64,000 bases of DNA from Bradyrhizobium ontarionense (GCF_021088345.1 NZ_CP088156.1:992001-1056000); one strand, 5' to 3'. Shown: positions 7,953 to 16,452, counted from the stretch's first letter. A program made the numbers and translations. The notes: a model not told the origin generated them from the letters alone.

Positions 7953-9031
7953 ACAGAATCGAACGTCCTGCGACTCTGCGGAGCGCCGCGGATCTCGTCG
8001 CGAACCCGGCCGAGCAGCCGGTGTTGGAGCGTGTGGCGCAGCGCTATGCGGTCGCAGTGACCACGCATCTGGCCGACCTGATCGATACCAACGATCCCGA
8101 TGATCCAATCGCGCGCCAGTTCGTGCCGAGCCCCCACGAGCTGAACGCAGGTCCCGGCGAGCGCGGCGATCCGATCGGTGACGATACGCATGCGCCGGTC
8201 CCGGGCATCGTGCACCGCTACCCGGATCGCGTGCTGCTCAAGCTCGTTCATGTCTGCGCGGTGTATTGCCGCTTCTGCTTCCGCCGCGAGATGGTCGGAC
8301 CCGGCAAGGACAACGCGCTGTCGGACGAGGCCTATCGCGGGGCGATCGACTACATCCGCGGCCGAGCCGAGATCTGGGAGGTCATCCTCACCGGCGGCGA
8401 TCCCCTGATGCTGTCGCCGCGCCGGCTGAAGGAGATCATGGCCGATCTCGCCGCGATCGATCACGTCAAGATCATCCGAATCCACACGCGACTGCCGGTC
8501 GCCGATCCCCAGCGCATCACCCCCGCGCTGGTCGATGCGCTCAGGGTGCAGGGCGCGGCGACCTGGGTCGCGCTGCACGCCAATCATCCGCGCGAGCTGA
8601 GCACGGAGGTACGCGCCGCCTGCGCGCGGCTGGTCGACGCCGGAATTCCGCTCGTGAGCCAGTCCGTGCTGCTGCGCGGGGTCAATGACGATGCAGCGAC
8701 ATTGGAGGCCCTGATGCGCGCCTTCGTCGAGACCCGTATCAAGCCGTATTACCTGCACCACGGCGACCTCGCGCCGGGCACGGCGCATCTGCGCACGACC
8801 TTGGCGCACGGGCAGGAGCTGATTCGGGCGTTGCGTGGCCGAGTCTCCGGCCTGTGCCAGCCGGACTACGTGCTCGACATTCCCGGCGGCTATGGCAAGG
8901 CGCCGGCGGGGCCGCAATACATCAGTGCCGAGGATTCTGTTGAGCAGGATCATGCGGCGGGTGCGCAAACGCGCTATCGTGTGATTGACTATTGCGGCGA
9001 GGCGCACCTCTATCCGCCCGCTGGCGAATGA
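7949..9031 (+). CDS. epmB: EF-P beta-lysylation protein EpmB (lysine 2,3-aminomutase family)
   Basis: This is a 360-residue radical-SAM enzyme of the KamA family. The iron-sulfur cysteines are C103, C107 and C110 in CAVYCRFC. It also has the GGDP motif (LTGGDPLML) and the PLP region common to aminomutases. EpmB isomerises L-lysine to beta-lysine for EpmA. The length is near that of the enterobacterial enzyme and much shorter than catabolic KamA. The overlap with epmA and the neighbouring efp settle the assignment over catabolic lysine aminomutase. Confidence 0.93.
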   Translation: MNRIERPATLRSAADLVANPAEQPVLERVAQRYAVAVTTHLADLIDTNDPDDPIARQFVPSPHELNAGPGERGDPIGDDTHAPVPGIVHRYPDRVLLKLVHVCAVYCRFCFRREMVGPGKDNALSDEAYRGAIDYIRGRAEIWEVILTGGDPLMLSPRRLKEIMADLAAIDHVKIIRIHTRLPVADPQRITPALVDALRVQGAATWVALHANHPRELSTEVRAACARLVDAGIPLVSQSVLLRGVNDDAATLEALMRAFVETRIKPYYLHHGDLAPGTAHLRTTLAHGQELIRALRGRVSGLCQPDYVLDIPGGYGKAPAGPQYISAEDSVEQDHAAGAQTRYRVIDYCGEAHLYPPAGE

Positions 9032-9067
9032 CGTGACGCGCCGATTCCGCTGACACGGAGGAGCAAC

Positions 9068-9325
9068 ATGAACAGATTTTCGATCGCGATGGGGCTCCTG
9101 ATGCTCGTGGCAAGTGGCGGAGCGCTGGCGCAGAGCGGCGCCGGCTCCGCCGGCGGTGCCGGATCGAAAGGCGGCACGTCGTCACAGGCGCCGGTCGGCC
9201 ACCGTCAGGTGCGCCCGGCCGATCTGCCGAAGGCCGAGCAGGCCGAAGAGAATTCGATGAGCGGGATGACCAAGGAAGACCGCGAGCTCGACCGCAAGAT
9301 CAAGAGCATCTGCCGCGGCTGCTGA
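9068..9325 (+). CDS. Small secreted protein of unknown function
   Basis: This 85-residue protein has a clear signal peptide (IAMGLLMLVASGGALAQ) and a Gly/Ser-rich linker. Its short charged C-terminus ends KIKSICRGC with two cysteines. GGAGGAG lies 5 bp before the ATG. It follows epmB by 36 bp but its function is unlikely to be related. No domain is recognised. Confidence 0.7.
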   Translation: MNRFSIAMGLLMLVASGGALAQSGAGSAGGAGSKGGTSSQAPVGHRQVRPADLPKAEQAEENSMSGMTKEDRELDRKIKSICRGC

Positions 9326-9338
9326 AGAAGCCGCAGAA

Positions 9339-9362
9339 GCGGCGCGCGCCGAGGCGCGCCGC
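9339..9362. terminator. Bidirectional stem-loop between convergent genes
   Basis: A 9-bp GC stem (GCGGCGCGC / GCGCGCCGC) with a 6-nt loop sits between the convergent small secreted gene and the DAHP synthase gene. No T-run follows, so termination efficiency is uncertain. Confidence 0.5.
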
Positions 9363-9379
9363 CCGATCCTTGATACGCG

Positions 9380-10465
9380 TTACGCCGAGCGTTCGTGCAA
9401 CTTGTCGCAGCCCGTGGCCCGCCGGGCAGCGACCGCGTCGGCGAGCTGCTCCAGCACCTCGACCGTCGTGTCCCAGCCGATACAACCGTCGGTGATGCTC
9501 TGGCCGTAGGTCAGCGGCACGCCCGGCCGCACGTCCTGCCGTCCGGCGACGAGATGGCTCTCGACCATCACGCCCATGATGCGCTGCTCGCCGTCGGCCA
9601 GCTGGCGCGCGACGTCGGCGGCGACGAGAGGTTGGTTCTCCGGCTTCTTGCTCGAATTGGCATGGCTGGTATCGATCATCAGCCGCGCCGGCAGGCCGGA
9701 GGCGACCAGCTCGACTGCAGCCTGCTCGACATGGGCGGCATCGTAGTTGGGGCCGCTGCCGCCGCGCAGGATGATGTGGCAATCCTCATTGCCGGTGGTG
9801 GCCGCAATGCCGGAGCGCCCGCCCTTGGTCACCGCCATGAAGTGATGCGGATGGGCGGCCGATTTGACCGCGTCGGTGGCGATGCGGATGTTGCCGTCGG
9901 TGCCGTTCTTGAAGCCGACCGGGCAGGACAGGCCGGAGGCGAGCTCGCGATGGATCTGGCTCTCGGTCGTGCGCGCGCCGATGGCGGCCCAGGCGACCAG
10001 GTCCGCGATGTATTGCGGCGTCGTCATGTCCAGGAATTCGGTTGCGGCCGGCAGGCCGAGATTGTTGACGGCGGACAGCACGTTGCGGGCGAGCCGCAGG
10101 CCTTTGTTGATGTCGAAGGAGTTGTCGAGATCCGGATCGTTGATCAGGCCTTTCCAGCCGACGGTCGTCCGCGGCTTCTCGAAATAGACCCGCATCACGA
10201 CCTCGAGCCTGTCGGCAAGGCGCTCGCGCAGGGCCGCGAGGCGCGCGGCATAGTCGACTGCGGCGTCGGGATCATGGATCGAGCAGGGGCCGACGATCAC
10301 CAGCAGCCGGTCATCGGTGCCGGTGAGGATGGCGTGGATCGCGTTGCGCGCCGCCATCACGACACGCGTGGCGGTGAGGGTGCGCGGAATCTCGCCCATC
10401 ACCTCCGCAGGCGTGCTCAATTCCTTGATTTCCTTGATGCGAAGATCGTCTGTCGTACTCAGCAC
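9380..10465 (-). CDS. 3-deoxy-7-phosphoheptulonate synthase (DAHP synthase, class I/AroG type)
   Basis: The 361-residue enzyme catalyses the first step of the shikimate pathway from PEP and erythrose 4-phosphate. Type I signatures are present: IVGPCSIHDP, RVYFEKPRTTVGWKG, GFKNGTDG, the HANSSKK motif and the metal-binding end G-V-M-V-E-S-H. I choose GTG 10465 (MLSTTDDLRIKEI) because AGGAG lies 6 bp upstream; the longer open frame would run back through a terminator hairpin. Expression is probably controlled by the attenuator just upstream. Which of the AroF/G/H isozymes it matches for feedback inhibition cannot be read here. Confidence 0.93.
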   Translation of the reverse strand: MLSTTDDLRIKEIKELSTPAEVMGEIPRTLTATRVVMAARNAIHAILTGTDDRLLVIVGPCSIHDPDAAVDYAARLAALRERLADRLEVVMRVYFEKPRTTVGWKGLINDPDLDNSFDINKGLRLARNVLSAVNNLGLPAATEFLDMTTPQYIADLVAWAAIGARTTESQIHRELASGLSCPVGFKNGTDGNIRIATDAVKSAAHPHHFMAVTKGGRSGIAATTGNEDCHIILRGGSGPNYDAAHVEQAAVELVASGLPARLMIDTSHANSSKKPENQPLVAADVARQLADGEQRIMGVMVESHLVAGRQDVRPGVPLTYGQSITDGCIGWDTTVEVLEQLADAVAARRATGCDKLHERSA

Positions 10466-10504
10466 GGCGGGCTCCTGCGTTGCGTTGTGGGCACCTGCCG
10501 GCCA

Positions 10505-10532
10505 TAAAAAAAGCCGCCAGGATCTGGCGGCT
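10505..10532 (-). terminator. Attenuator terminator in the DAHP synthase leader
   Basis: Read on the minus strand, AGCCGCCAG-ATC-CTGGCGGCT is followed by an uninterrupted T-run. This makes a strong intrinsic terminator 40 bp upstream of the structural gene. Its 5' arm GCCGCCAG is also complementary to CTGGCGGC at 10579-10586 in the leader ORF, which would form an antiterminator. Upstream sequence GCCGCCACCAG (10618-10628) can pair with the same 10579-10586 segment, giving a classical 1:2 / 2:3 / 3:4 arrangement. Confidence 0.85.
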
Positions 10533-10556
10533 GTTCGGATATCTTGCTGCAATTTG

Positions 10557-10637
10557 TCAGATTGAGCGCGATCCTCCCGCCGCCAGCGAGCTGTCGTAGC
10601 TAAAGTACCAATAGAAGCTGGTGGCGGCGTTGATCAT
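10557..10637 (-). CDS. Aromatic amino acid leader peptide for DAHP synthase attenuation
   Basis: A 26-codon ORF starting ATG at 10637 and ending TGA at 10557 encodes M-I-N-A-A-T-S-F-Y-W-Y-F-S-Y-D and a Ser/Gly/Arg tail. Six of seven successive codons (F Y W Y F S Y) are aromatic, the hallmark of a ribosome-stalling leader sensing Phe, Tyr and Trp together. Stalling there would mask pairing region 1 and free region 2 (10579-10586) to form the antiterminator; full translation would cover region 2 and allow the terminator at 10505-10532. No Shine-Dalgarno is present and the predicted transcription start coincides with the A of ATG, so the leader may be translated from a leaderless message. Confidence 0.88.
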   Translation of the reverse strand: MINAATSFYWYFSYDSSLAAGGSRSI

Positions 10638-10643
10638 GGCTGC

Positions 10644-10672
10644 TCTATAGCCGGCTCACGCCGGCTTGTCAT
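10644..10672 (-). promoter_or_regulatory. Promoter of the DAHP synthase leader transcript
   Basis: On the minus strand ATGACA (10667-10672) and TATAGA (10644-10649) are separated by exactly 17 bp, close to the RpoD consensus. Counting seven bases from the end of the -10 places the +1 on the A of the leader ATG (10637). Confidence 0.65.
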
Positions 10673-10696
10673 CTCGAAAATCGCAACCCCTTCGGG

Positions 10697-11284
10697 TCAG
10701 CCGTTCCGTGCCGCGAGCGCCATGCCGATCATCGACAGTCCGCCGAACAGGAGATTGATGCCGACCAGGAGGCCGATCGCCCAGAGTGCCGTGCCGGGCA
10801 GGCCGGAGATGATGATGCCGGCGATGACGATGTCGACGACGCCTGAGGCCGCGAGCCACGACCAGCGCCCGGACAATTCACGCCGATGCTCCAGCGCGTA
10901 CATGATGGTGGCCACGCCCTCGGCCAGGAAATAGATGCCGATGACGACTGTGAGCGTCACGGTGCCCTGCACCGGCTGTGCGATCAGGATGATGCCGGCG
11001 ACGATCGCGAGCGCGGCCGATAGCAGCGACCACCAGAAGCCAGGCATCCCGCGCGCCCAGAAGGTCAGCGCAAGCCCCGCGATGCCCGAGATCAGGAACA
11101 TCCAGCCGAGGAAGATCGTCACGGCAAGGCTGGCCGCCCAGGGCAGTATCATCGCGGCCAGCCCGAGAACGGCGAGCAGGATGCCTTCGATCAGGAAGGC
11201 CTTCCAATGCGCGCGGACCGCCGCGCTCATCGCGGACCTCATGCGCTCGAGCTCGGGGGGAATCGTATCCTGGGGAAGGGTCAT
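10697..11284 (-). CDS. HdeD family membrane protein
   Basis: This 195-residue protein has six short hydrophobic segments arranged as in the HdeD/DUF308 acid-resistance family, with the family-type phrases G-W-M-F-L-I-S-G and PGTALWAIGLLVGINLLFGG. ATG 11284 (MTLPQDTIPP) is chosen because GGGAG lies upstream and the longer frame has no ribosome site. In enterobacteria HdeD contributes to acid resistance at high cell density; in rhizobia its role is unknown. Confidence 0.85.
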   Translation of the reverse strand: MTLPQDTIPPELERMRSAMSAAVRAHWKAFLIEGILLAVLGLAAMILPWAASLAVTIFLGWMFLISGIAGLALTFWARGMPGFWWSLLSAALAIVAGIILIAQPVQGTVTLTVVIGIYFLAEGVATIMYALEHRRELSGRWSWLAASGVVDIVIAGIIISGLPGTALWAIGLLVGINLLFGGLSMIGMALAARNG

Positions 11285-11422
11285 GATCGTAACTCCCGGC
11301 GAGGTCGCGCGCAGGACGCGTGCGCGCACGTGAGGAACATGGTTAGGAACCGCAGCCCGGACAAGCGCGCGATGCGCTTTTGGTTGCCGATTCCTGCCTG
11401 CCCACCTCAGCCGAATGCCGAC

Positions 11423-12451
11423 TCAAGCTGTCGTTCGCATCCGGTTGCGGCCGAGAATGTAGATCGTCGTCGTGACAATCAATAGGGCGGCGCCGAGCAG
11501 TATCGCCGTCAGTCCCAGTGGAACCAGCACCATCGTGACGTTGCGGTCGGGGTTGAGCAGCCAGTGCCGGATCGAGGTCAGCACGAATCCGAGCCCGATG
11601 AAGCCCGCGGCACCGCCGAGCAGCAGCAGCGCCCACATTCGGCGCAGCTGGCTCAGCCGGGCTCGCGCGAGGTCGGTGCGCGGCGTGTGGTGATGAGCGA
11701 CTTTCCGGACCAGGCGGATGGCGACCCCGATCGAGGAGAATCCGATCAGCACGCTGGCGCCGCCGAGCCAGAGCCGCACGATCGGGTCCAGATCTGGCAC
11801 CCTCTGCAGCATCAGGAGCGGATAATCGAAGGCGGCATGCAGGGCGACGGGCGCAGCCACCACCAGCGCCCAGCTCGACATCCGCGCCCAGTCGCGATTA
11901 TGGCGGTGGGCGCCGAGCGCCGTTCCGGCGCGCGCGATCGCGAGATAGGCGCCGGCGATGATGCCGAGCGCGCCGTGGAATGGTACGGTCAGCACGCTGC
12001 GCAGCGCCGCCAGCGAGCGCCACATCTCGGCATGCTGGACCAGATAAGCGAGGTTCTCGTAGGCTGCGAAGCCGAGGCCCACGGCGGCGCCGTAGAACAC
12101 CGTATCCATGGCATTGCCGAATTGCCGGCGCCGCGACGAGATCGCGGCAATCACCGCGATTTTCGCGATCTCCTCGGGGATGGCGACGCTGAACAAGACC
12201 CGGGTCAGCTGCGCCGCCCAGGGGGCCTCCAGCGACAATCCGATGTCGCGAAACGGCGCCCGCACGATGCCGAGCAACAGCACGCTGGCGGCTCCAAGCA
12301 GGAACGCGGTCCAGATCTTGAGCGGCGGACCAGAATTGTCACCCGCGGCGACCACGAGCCACAGGATCAGGAGCGCGGGCGCAATGGCCGCGGTCCCGAT
12401 CACGGTGGGAAGGGCTTCGAGCAGGTTCATTTGGGAAGGCAGGTAGGCCAT
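11423..12451 (-). CDS. PrsW-like intramembrane metalloprotease
   Basis: The 342-residue polytopic protein has about nine membrane segments. It carries the PrsW/CPBP-like motifs: EE in IPEEIAKIAV, the second motif YGAAVGLGFAAYEN, and conserved histidines in PFHGALG and LHAAFDYP. PrsW in Bacillus cleaves an anti-sigma factor inside the membrane. No cognate anti-sigma gene is adjacent; the sigma-like gene at 13829 is 1.4 kb away. Start alternatives are ATG 12451 and ATG 12430. Confidence 0.8.
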   Translation of the reverse strand: MAYLPSQMNLLEALPTVIGTAAIAPALLILWLVVAAGDNSGPPLKIWTAFLLGAASVLLLGIVRAPFRDIGLSLEAPWAAQLTRVLFSVAIPEEIAKIAVIAAISSRRRQFGNAMDTVFYGAAVGLGFAAYENLAYLVQHAEMWRSLAALRSVLTVPFHGALGIIAGAYLAIARAGTALGAHRHNRDWARMSSWALVVAAPVALHAAFDYPLLMLQRVPDLDPIVRLWLGGASVLIGFSSIGVAIRLVRKVAHHHTPRTDLARARLSQLRRMWALLLLGGAAGFIGLGFVLTSIRHWLLNPDRNVTMVLVPLGLTAILLGAALLIVTTTIYILGRNRMRTTA

Positions 12452-12840
12452 GTTCTCCGATCATCCGATGCCGCCGGCGGAACCGCGCTCTCCGCCTCCT
12501 GTCAATGGCATGGATTTGACATCGATGGGCGGCCGCGGGGCAAGAGCTACATGTCGGCAGAAACGACCTGCTTATCAAGGGACCAGATCTCGCGGCCGGC
12601 CCGACAGGGGACGGCCCCCGGCTTTGCCTGGGAGGCCGCAAAGGTTCGGTTCGCGATGGGATGGTCACGGCCGAAGGCGCAGGTCCCGCGGCGAGCGGGA
12701 TGATTCGGGAGGCGCGCGGACGGATCGTTTGCCGTGCAGGCTTGACCGGTCTTTTGCGGAGCGAGTGTATTGCTATGGTTCCCACCGCCCGGCGCGATCG
12801 CGTGCTGGAGCGTGGTGGGTCGTACAAGCCGATATCCAAC
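12452..12840. other. Intergenic, no convincing gene
   Basis: This 389-bp gap lies between the PrsW-like gene and the end of the PCMT-like gene. Open frames exist on both strands but lack ribosome sites, and their composition (Arg/Pro/Gly-rich) is that of out-of-frame GC-rich DNA. I see no RNA structure. Confidence 0.45.
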
Positions 12841-13719
12841 TCAGTCCGTTTGCGCGGCCACGTCCGGCGCCGCCGTCTTACGCTCGAGCCAGGAGCCCGG
12901 TGCCTGATACCAGACCCGCTCGGCGTCGGCGGGTGAGGGATCGCCGATGTGCAGGGCGTTGATCGGGACCTCGCCCGCCGCCAGGCCCTCGAGCGCGGCT
13001 TTCAATAGTTGGCTGGCGTGTTCGTCGCGGCCGTCCACGCAGGGGTAGATGCTGACCCCGCCGAGCGATGAGGCCACGAACGATTTGCCCCGCCGGGTCG
13101 CTCGCAGCAGAAATCCCGACCATGTGTCGGTGGTGAGCGGCAGCAGCAGCCGGCCGGCTTCGACCAGACCATCGAGCCATTGCGGGGCAGGGTGCGTGCA
13201 GCCTGCGAACACGATCACGAGGTCGAATGCGCCGGCGCCCGTCGTGCGGCCATCGCTCGGGACCACGTCGACCTGCGGCCAGGGTGTCAGATTGTCACGA
13301 GCCCGAACCGCCAGACCCGGATCGATCTCGACGGCCGTGACGTGACCGGTGGGGCCGACGATCTCGGCGAGGACGGCCGAATAGTAGCCGGTCCCGGCGC
13401 CGATCTGCAGCACGCGTTCGCCGCCGGCGATGTCGAGGTGTTCGAAATTGCGTGCCCAGAAGCTGGGCATGCCATTGTTGAGATTGCGGCTGGGGTCGAT
13501 CGAGACCAGAACATCGTGATAGAGCCAGCGCGGGTCGCTGTCCGGGGTCACGAACGGCTCCTGGTAGGGGTATGGAATGATACGCCAGGGACCGGGGCCG
13601 ACAAACGGCTCGCGCGGGACAGCGGCGAAGGCGTCGATCACGCGCAGGTTGCGCAGCACCGGGGTCTTGCAGCGCAGATCTTCGGCATACCAACGGCGCG
13701 CCGCCAATGTGTCGTCCAT
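12841..13719 (-). CDS. Protein-L-isoaspartate O-methyltransferase-like protein
   Basis: The 292-residue protein contains a PCMT-type SAM-binding core: motif I VLQIGAGTGYYSAVLAEI, then V-T-A-V-E-I-D-P. It has the PCMT lead-in RVIDAFAAVPREPFVGP and a long C-terminal extension. PCMT repairs isoaspartyl residues in damaged proteins; this diverged subgroup may have another acceptor. Start ATG 13719 has AGGAGA 8 bp upstream; the frame is open much further, but the upstream part overlaps the divergent sigma-like gene antisense and is not protein-like. Confidence 0.8.
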   Translation of the reverse strand: MDDTLAARRWYAEDLRCKTPVLRNLRVIDAFAAVPREPFVGPGPWRIIPYPYQEPFVTPDSDPRWLYHDVLVSIDPSRNLNNGMPSFWARNFEHLDIAGGERVLQIGAGTGYYSAVLAEIVGPTGHVTAVEIDPGLAVRARDNLTPWPQVDVVPSDGRTTGAGAFDLVIVFAGCTHPAPQWLDGLVEAGRLLLPLTTDTWSGFLLRATRRGKSFVASSLGGVSIYPCVDGRDEHASQLLKAALEGLAAGEVPINALHIGDPSPADAERVWYQAPGSWLERKTAAPDVAAQTD

Positions 13720-13828
13720 GGCTCTTTCTCCTGTTGCCGATGGAGATGATGCGGTCCCGGGTCGCCGGCGCGGACAGACCAAAATATTTCGCAAGGCGCT
13801 GTCCGCGCTGCGCCGGCTGGTCCGCATA

Positions 13829-14428
13829 ATGGGGGACATGGAACGATCGACTGTCACTTCTGGAGTCGCGACCGCGGCTGGTCGGACCACCGCCGACGCA
13901 GCGTCGGCGATCGATGCGCTGTCCGAGACCGACCTGGTGCGGCTGAAGGCCCTGGCGCAACTGTGGAGCCGCGGACTGCCGGGAGGGCTCGGTTGGGCCG
14001 ATGTGCTGCATGAGGCGATCGTGCGCGTTCTCGACGGATCGCGCGTCTGGCCGTTTGGGGTCCCGATCCTGGCGTTTTTGTCCGGCGTCATGCGCAGCAT
14101 CTGCGACGATTACTGGCGGTGCGTCCGCCGCGAGCAGCGGCTGCTCGTCAGTCGCGATGGTCAGGGCCAAGGCAGCTCATCGGCCGATCCGATCGACGAA
14201 TTGGCCGACCCTGAGCGGGTGGCTGTCGCCGTCGCAGGGCTGGCCGAAGTGATGCGGCTGTTCGCGGGAGACCCAGTCGTGCTGAAGATCATCGACGGCT
14301 TGGCCAACGGGCTCGTGGCCAGGGATATCTGCAGGGCCTATGGCATCTCCGCGCTCGACTATGACACCGCCCGGCGGCGGATGCGGCGCACGCTGCTGCG
14401 CCATCAACCGAACTGGAGCGCACCGTGA
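13829..14428 (+). CDS. Sigma-70-like (ECF-like) DNA-binding protein
   Basis: This 199-residue protein resembles atypical sigma factors. A region-2-like helical segment (G-L-G-W-A-D-V-L-H-E-A-I-V-R-V-L-D-G, then WPFGVPILAFLSGVMRSI) precedes a C-terminal HTH (NGLVARDICRAYGISALDYD, then A-R-R-R-M-R-R-T-L-L-R) similar to region 4. Starts ATG 13829 and 13838 are both possible. Its stop overlaps the GTG of the following gene. Whether it acts as a true sigma factor is inferred, not shown. Confidence 0.65.
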   Translation: MGDMERSTVTSGVATAAGRTTADAASAIDALSETDLVRLKALAQLWSRGLPGGLGWADVLHEAIVRVLDGSRVWPFGVPILAFLSGVMRSICDDYWRCVRREQRLLVSRDGQGQGSSSADPIDELADPERVAVAVAGLAEVMRLFAGDPVVLKIIDGLANGLVARDICRAYGISALDYDTARRRMRRTLLRHQPNWSAP

Positions 14429-14682
14429 CACGCTGGCACCCTCGCCTTGAGCTCACCCGGCTGCTCGACGCCCTGAGCGAGGACATCATCGCTGCGACCG
14501 ATGAGGAGGTGCGGCAGCTGCACGGACGTGCCGTCGCCGGCGCGGCGCGCGAGGTGAAGCGGCTCGTCAAGGCGGCGAGAGCCGATAAGGGGAGCGGCGC
14601 GATGGCGGGTCTGAATGATCCCGGCTCCGGCCTGCGGCCGGTTGGAGCAGCTCGACGGCCGTCGCATCAACAGCGACACTGA
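14425..14682 (+). CDS. Small protein coupled to the sigma-like gene
   Basis: This 85-residue protein starts with GTG at 14425, overlapping the previous stop (GTGA), which implies translational coupling. It is helical (LELTRLLDALSEDIIAATDE, then HGRAVAGAAREVKRLVKAAR) with a disordered, basic tail and no membrane segment. Position right after a sigma-like gene makes a partner or antagonist role possible, but no known anti-sigma motif is visible. Confidence 0.6.
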   Translation: MTRWHPRLELTRLLDALSEDIIAATDEEVRQLHGRAVAGAAREVKRLVKAARADKGSGAMAGLNDPGSGLRPVGAARRPSHQQRH

Positions 14683-14697
14683 TGCCGCTCGGCGATA

Positions 14698-14937
14698 TCA
14701 GCGTGTCCGGGAGCTTCTCGGCACGCTGCCGTCGCCGTCACGCGCCGGCGTCTCACGCCGCGGCTCTGGCGGCGTCCAGGCGTCGGTTCGAGAGGGGGCC
14801 GGTGCCTCGGCAGTGGCGGGCTTCTCGACGCAGCTCAGCCGCGGGGTGGGATCGGCGACGCGCCGGCATTCCAAGCCTTCGGCGAAGGCGGTTTGGCTGA
14901 GCGCACAGGCGGCGAGGAAGATAGGAATGCGTCTCAT
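14698..14937 (-). CDS. Small secreted protein with a Cys pair
   Basis: This 79-residue protein starts at ATG 14937 with a signal peptide (MRRIPIFLAACALSQTAFA). The short mature region has two cysteines in E-C-R-R...L-S-C-V-E, and the tail is proline/arginine-rich and looks disordered. A longer frame upstream lacks signal-peptide logic. It is convergent with the small gene at 14425-14682. Function unknown. Confidence 0.6.
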   Translation of the reverse strand: MRRIPIFLAACALSQTAFAEGLECRRVADPTPRLSCVEKPATAEAPAPSRTDAWTPPEPRRETPARDGDGSVPRSSRTR

Positions 14938-15147
14938 GAAGCTTACCCGGCGGCCATATTGAAGTGCCCCGAGCGAGTCGATCACCGAGGCTGCTGCGGT
15001 GTTGCCGTGAAAAGGCGCTTTTTTTTGGCCATTCTCGCCTTCAGTTTCAAGATGTCTGTTGTCGGGATGGCACACAGCAGACATCGTTTGCGTGAATGCT
15101 ATGTATATGATCGTTGTGGTTGCGGCGCGTTCGGCCGAGATCGACGA

Positions 15148-16452
15148 TCAGCTGCTTGCGGTCACGGTTTCCGTTGCAGTGACGGCATCGCGTGGGTCGC
15201 CGCGCATCGCGATCACCGCGATCAGGCCGAGGCCTACGCCGATCATCACGTAGAAGATCGGGGCGAGGGGCGAATGGGTGAGCGCGATCAGCCACGTCAC
15301 GAAGAACTGCGCGAAGCCACCTGAGATCAGCACCGCGACGTTGTTGACGATGGACAGCGAGGTGGAGCGCACGCGGACCGGAAACAGCTCGACCAGGGTG
15401 GTGCAATAGACGCCGAGGAAGAATGCACTGAAGCAGCCGATCACGACCTGGCAGACCAACAGCCTGCCGATCGACGGCGCGGCGATGACCCAGGCGTACA
15501 GCGGATACAGCAGCACGAAATAGCCGGCGAGCGAGACCAGCAACAGCGGCTTGCGCGGGTAGCGGTCAGACACGGCGCCGGCGATCGGCACCACAATGGT
15601 CATCACCACGGCGGCGATCAGCTGCACCAGGAAGCTCTGCATCAGCGGCAGCTTCAGCACGTCCTTGGCATAGGTCACGGTGTAGCCGAAGGTGACGTAG
15701 AACGACACGGCGCTGGCGACCACCATGCCCATGCCGATCAGATAGTTGCGGCCGGGGTGCTTGAGCGCCGCCACGAAGCGGTCGCCATGGCCTGCGGATT
15801 TGACGCGGACGAACGCCTCGGGCTCGACCAGCTTGGTCCGCATCACGAACAGGATCGGCACGATCAGGAGGCCGACGATGAAGGGAATGCGCCAGGCCCC
15901 GGCGTTGATCTGCTCCTGGGTGAAGATCATCGTGATGCCGGCGCCGAGCGTCGCGCCGAGCGCGTTGGCCATCAATTGGCCGGCGATCTGCCAGGAGCCG
16001 AAGAAGCCGGTGCGGCCGGGCGGGGCCGCCTCGATCAGATAGGCGGTCGAGGTGCCGAACTCGCCGCCGACCGAGAAGCCCTGCAGGAGGCGCGCGATCA
16101 GCACGATGAAGGGCGCGGCGAAGCCGGCCGTGGCATAGGTCGGCGTCAGCGCCAGCAGCGCGACCGACAGGCCCATCAGCGCCATGCCGAGCGTCATCGC
16201 CGCCTTGCGGCCGTGCCTGTCGCCGAAATAGCCGAGCGCGAGGCCGCCGACCGGACGCATGAAGAAGCCGGTGCCGAACAGCGCCGTCGTCAGCAGCAGC
16301 GCGTTGATCTCGCTTCCCGGCACCTTGGGGTCGACCGGAAAGAACAGGGTCTTGATGACCGGCGTCATCAGCGCGAACACCGTGAAGTCGTACCACTCCA
16401 TCGCGTTGCCGGCGATTGCCGCGATCATGGCCGTCCTGCTCTTCGTCTGCAT
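15148..16452 (-). CDS. MFS transporter, metabolite:H+ symporter family
   Basis: The 434-residue protein has 12 membrane segments. It shows the MHS-subfamily signatures: G-N-A-M-E-W-Y-D-F near the start, then G-Y-F-G-D-R-H-G-R-K after helix 2, R-L-L-Q-G-F-S-V-G-G-E-F-G in helix 4, and the large cytoplasmic loop. Relatives (ProP, KgtP, ShiA type) import organic acids or betaines. It follows the FAD monooxygenase by 30 bp on the same strand, so it probably imports the substrate of that cluster. Confidence 0.88.
   Translation of the reverse strand: MQTKSRTAMIAAIAGNAMEWYDFTVFALMTPVIKTLFFPVDPKVPGSEINALLLTTALFGTGFFMRPVGGLALGYFGDRHGRKAAMTLGMALMGLSVALLALTPTYATAGFAAPFIVLIARLLQGFSVGGEFGTSTAYLIEAAPPGRTGFFGSWQIAGQLMANALGATLGAGITMIFTQEQINAGAWRIPFIVGLLIVPILFVMRTKLVEPEAFVRVKSAGHGDRFVAALKHPGRNYLIGMGMVVASAVSFYVTFGYTVTYAKDVLKLPLMQSFLVQLIAAVVMTIVVPIAGAVSDRYPRKPLLLVSLAGYFVLLYPLYAWVIAAPSIGRLLVCQVVIGCFSAFFLGVYCTTLVELFPVRVRSTSLSIVNNVAVLISGGFAQFFVTWLIALTHSPLAPIFYVMIGVGLGLIAVIAMRGDPRDAVTATETVTASS

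Noticed and set aside
6183..8108. Single 641-codon minus-strand frame spanning efp and running antisense through epmA
   Set aside because: Only the last 188 codons are EF-P; the rest is the antisense of epmA with high-GC frame openness. The EF-P start is TTG at 6749.
12450..12962. 170-codon plus-strand ORF in the gap after the PrsW-like gene
   Set aside because: Composition is Arg/Pro/Gly from GC-rich DNA, it overlaps the PCMT-like gene antisense, and no ribosome site is seen.
12841..14100. 419-codon version of the PCMT-like gene
   Set aside because: Its N-terminal 127 residues run antisense through the sigma-like gene; ATG 13719 has a good ribosome site and matches the conserved domain start.
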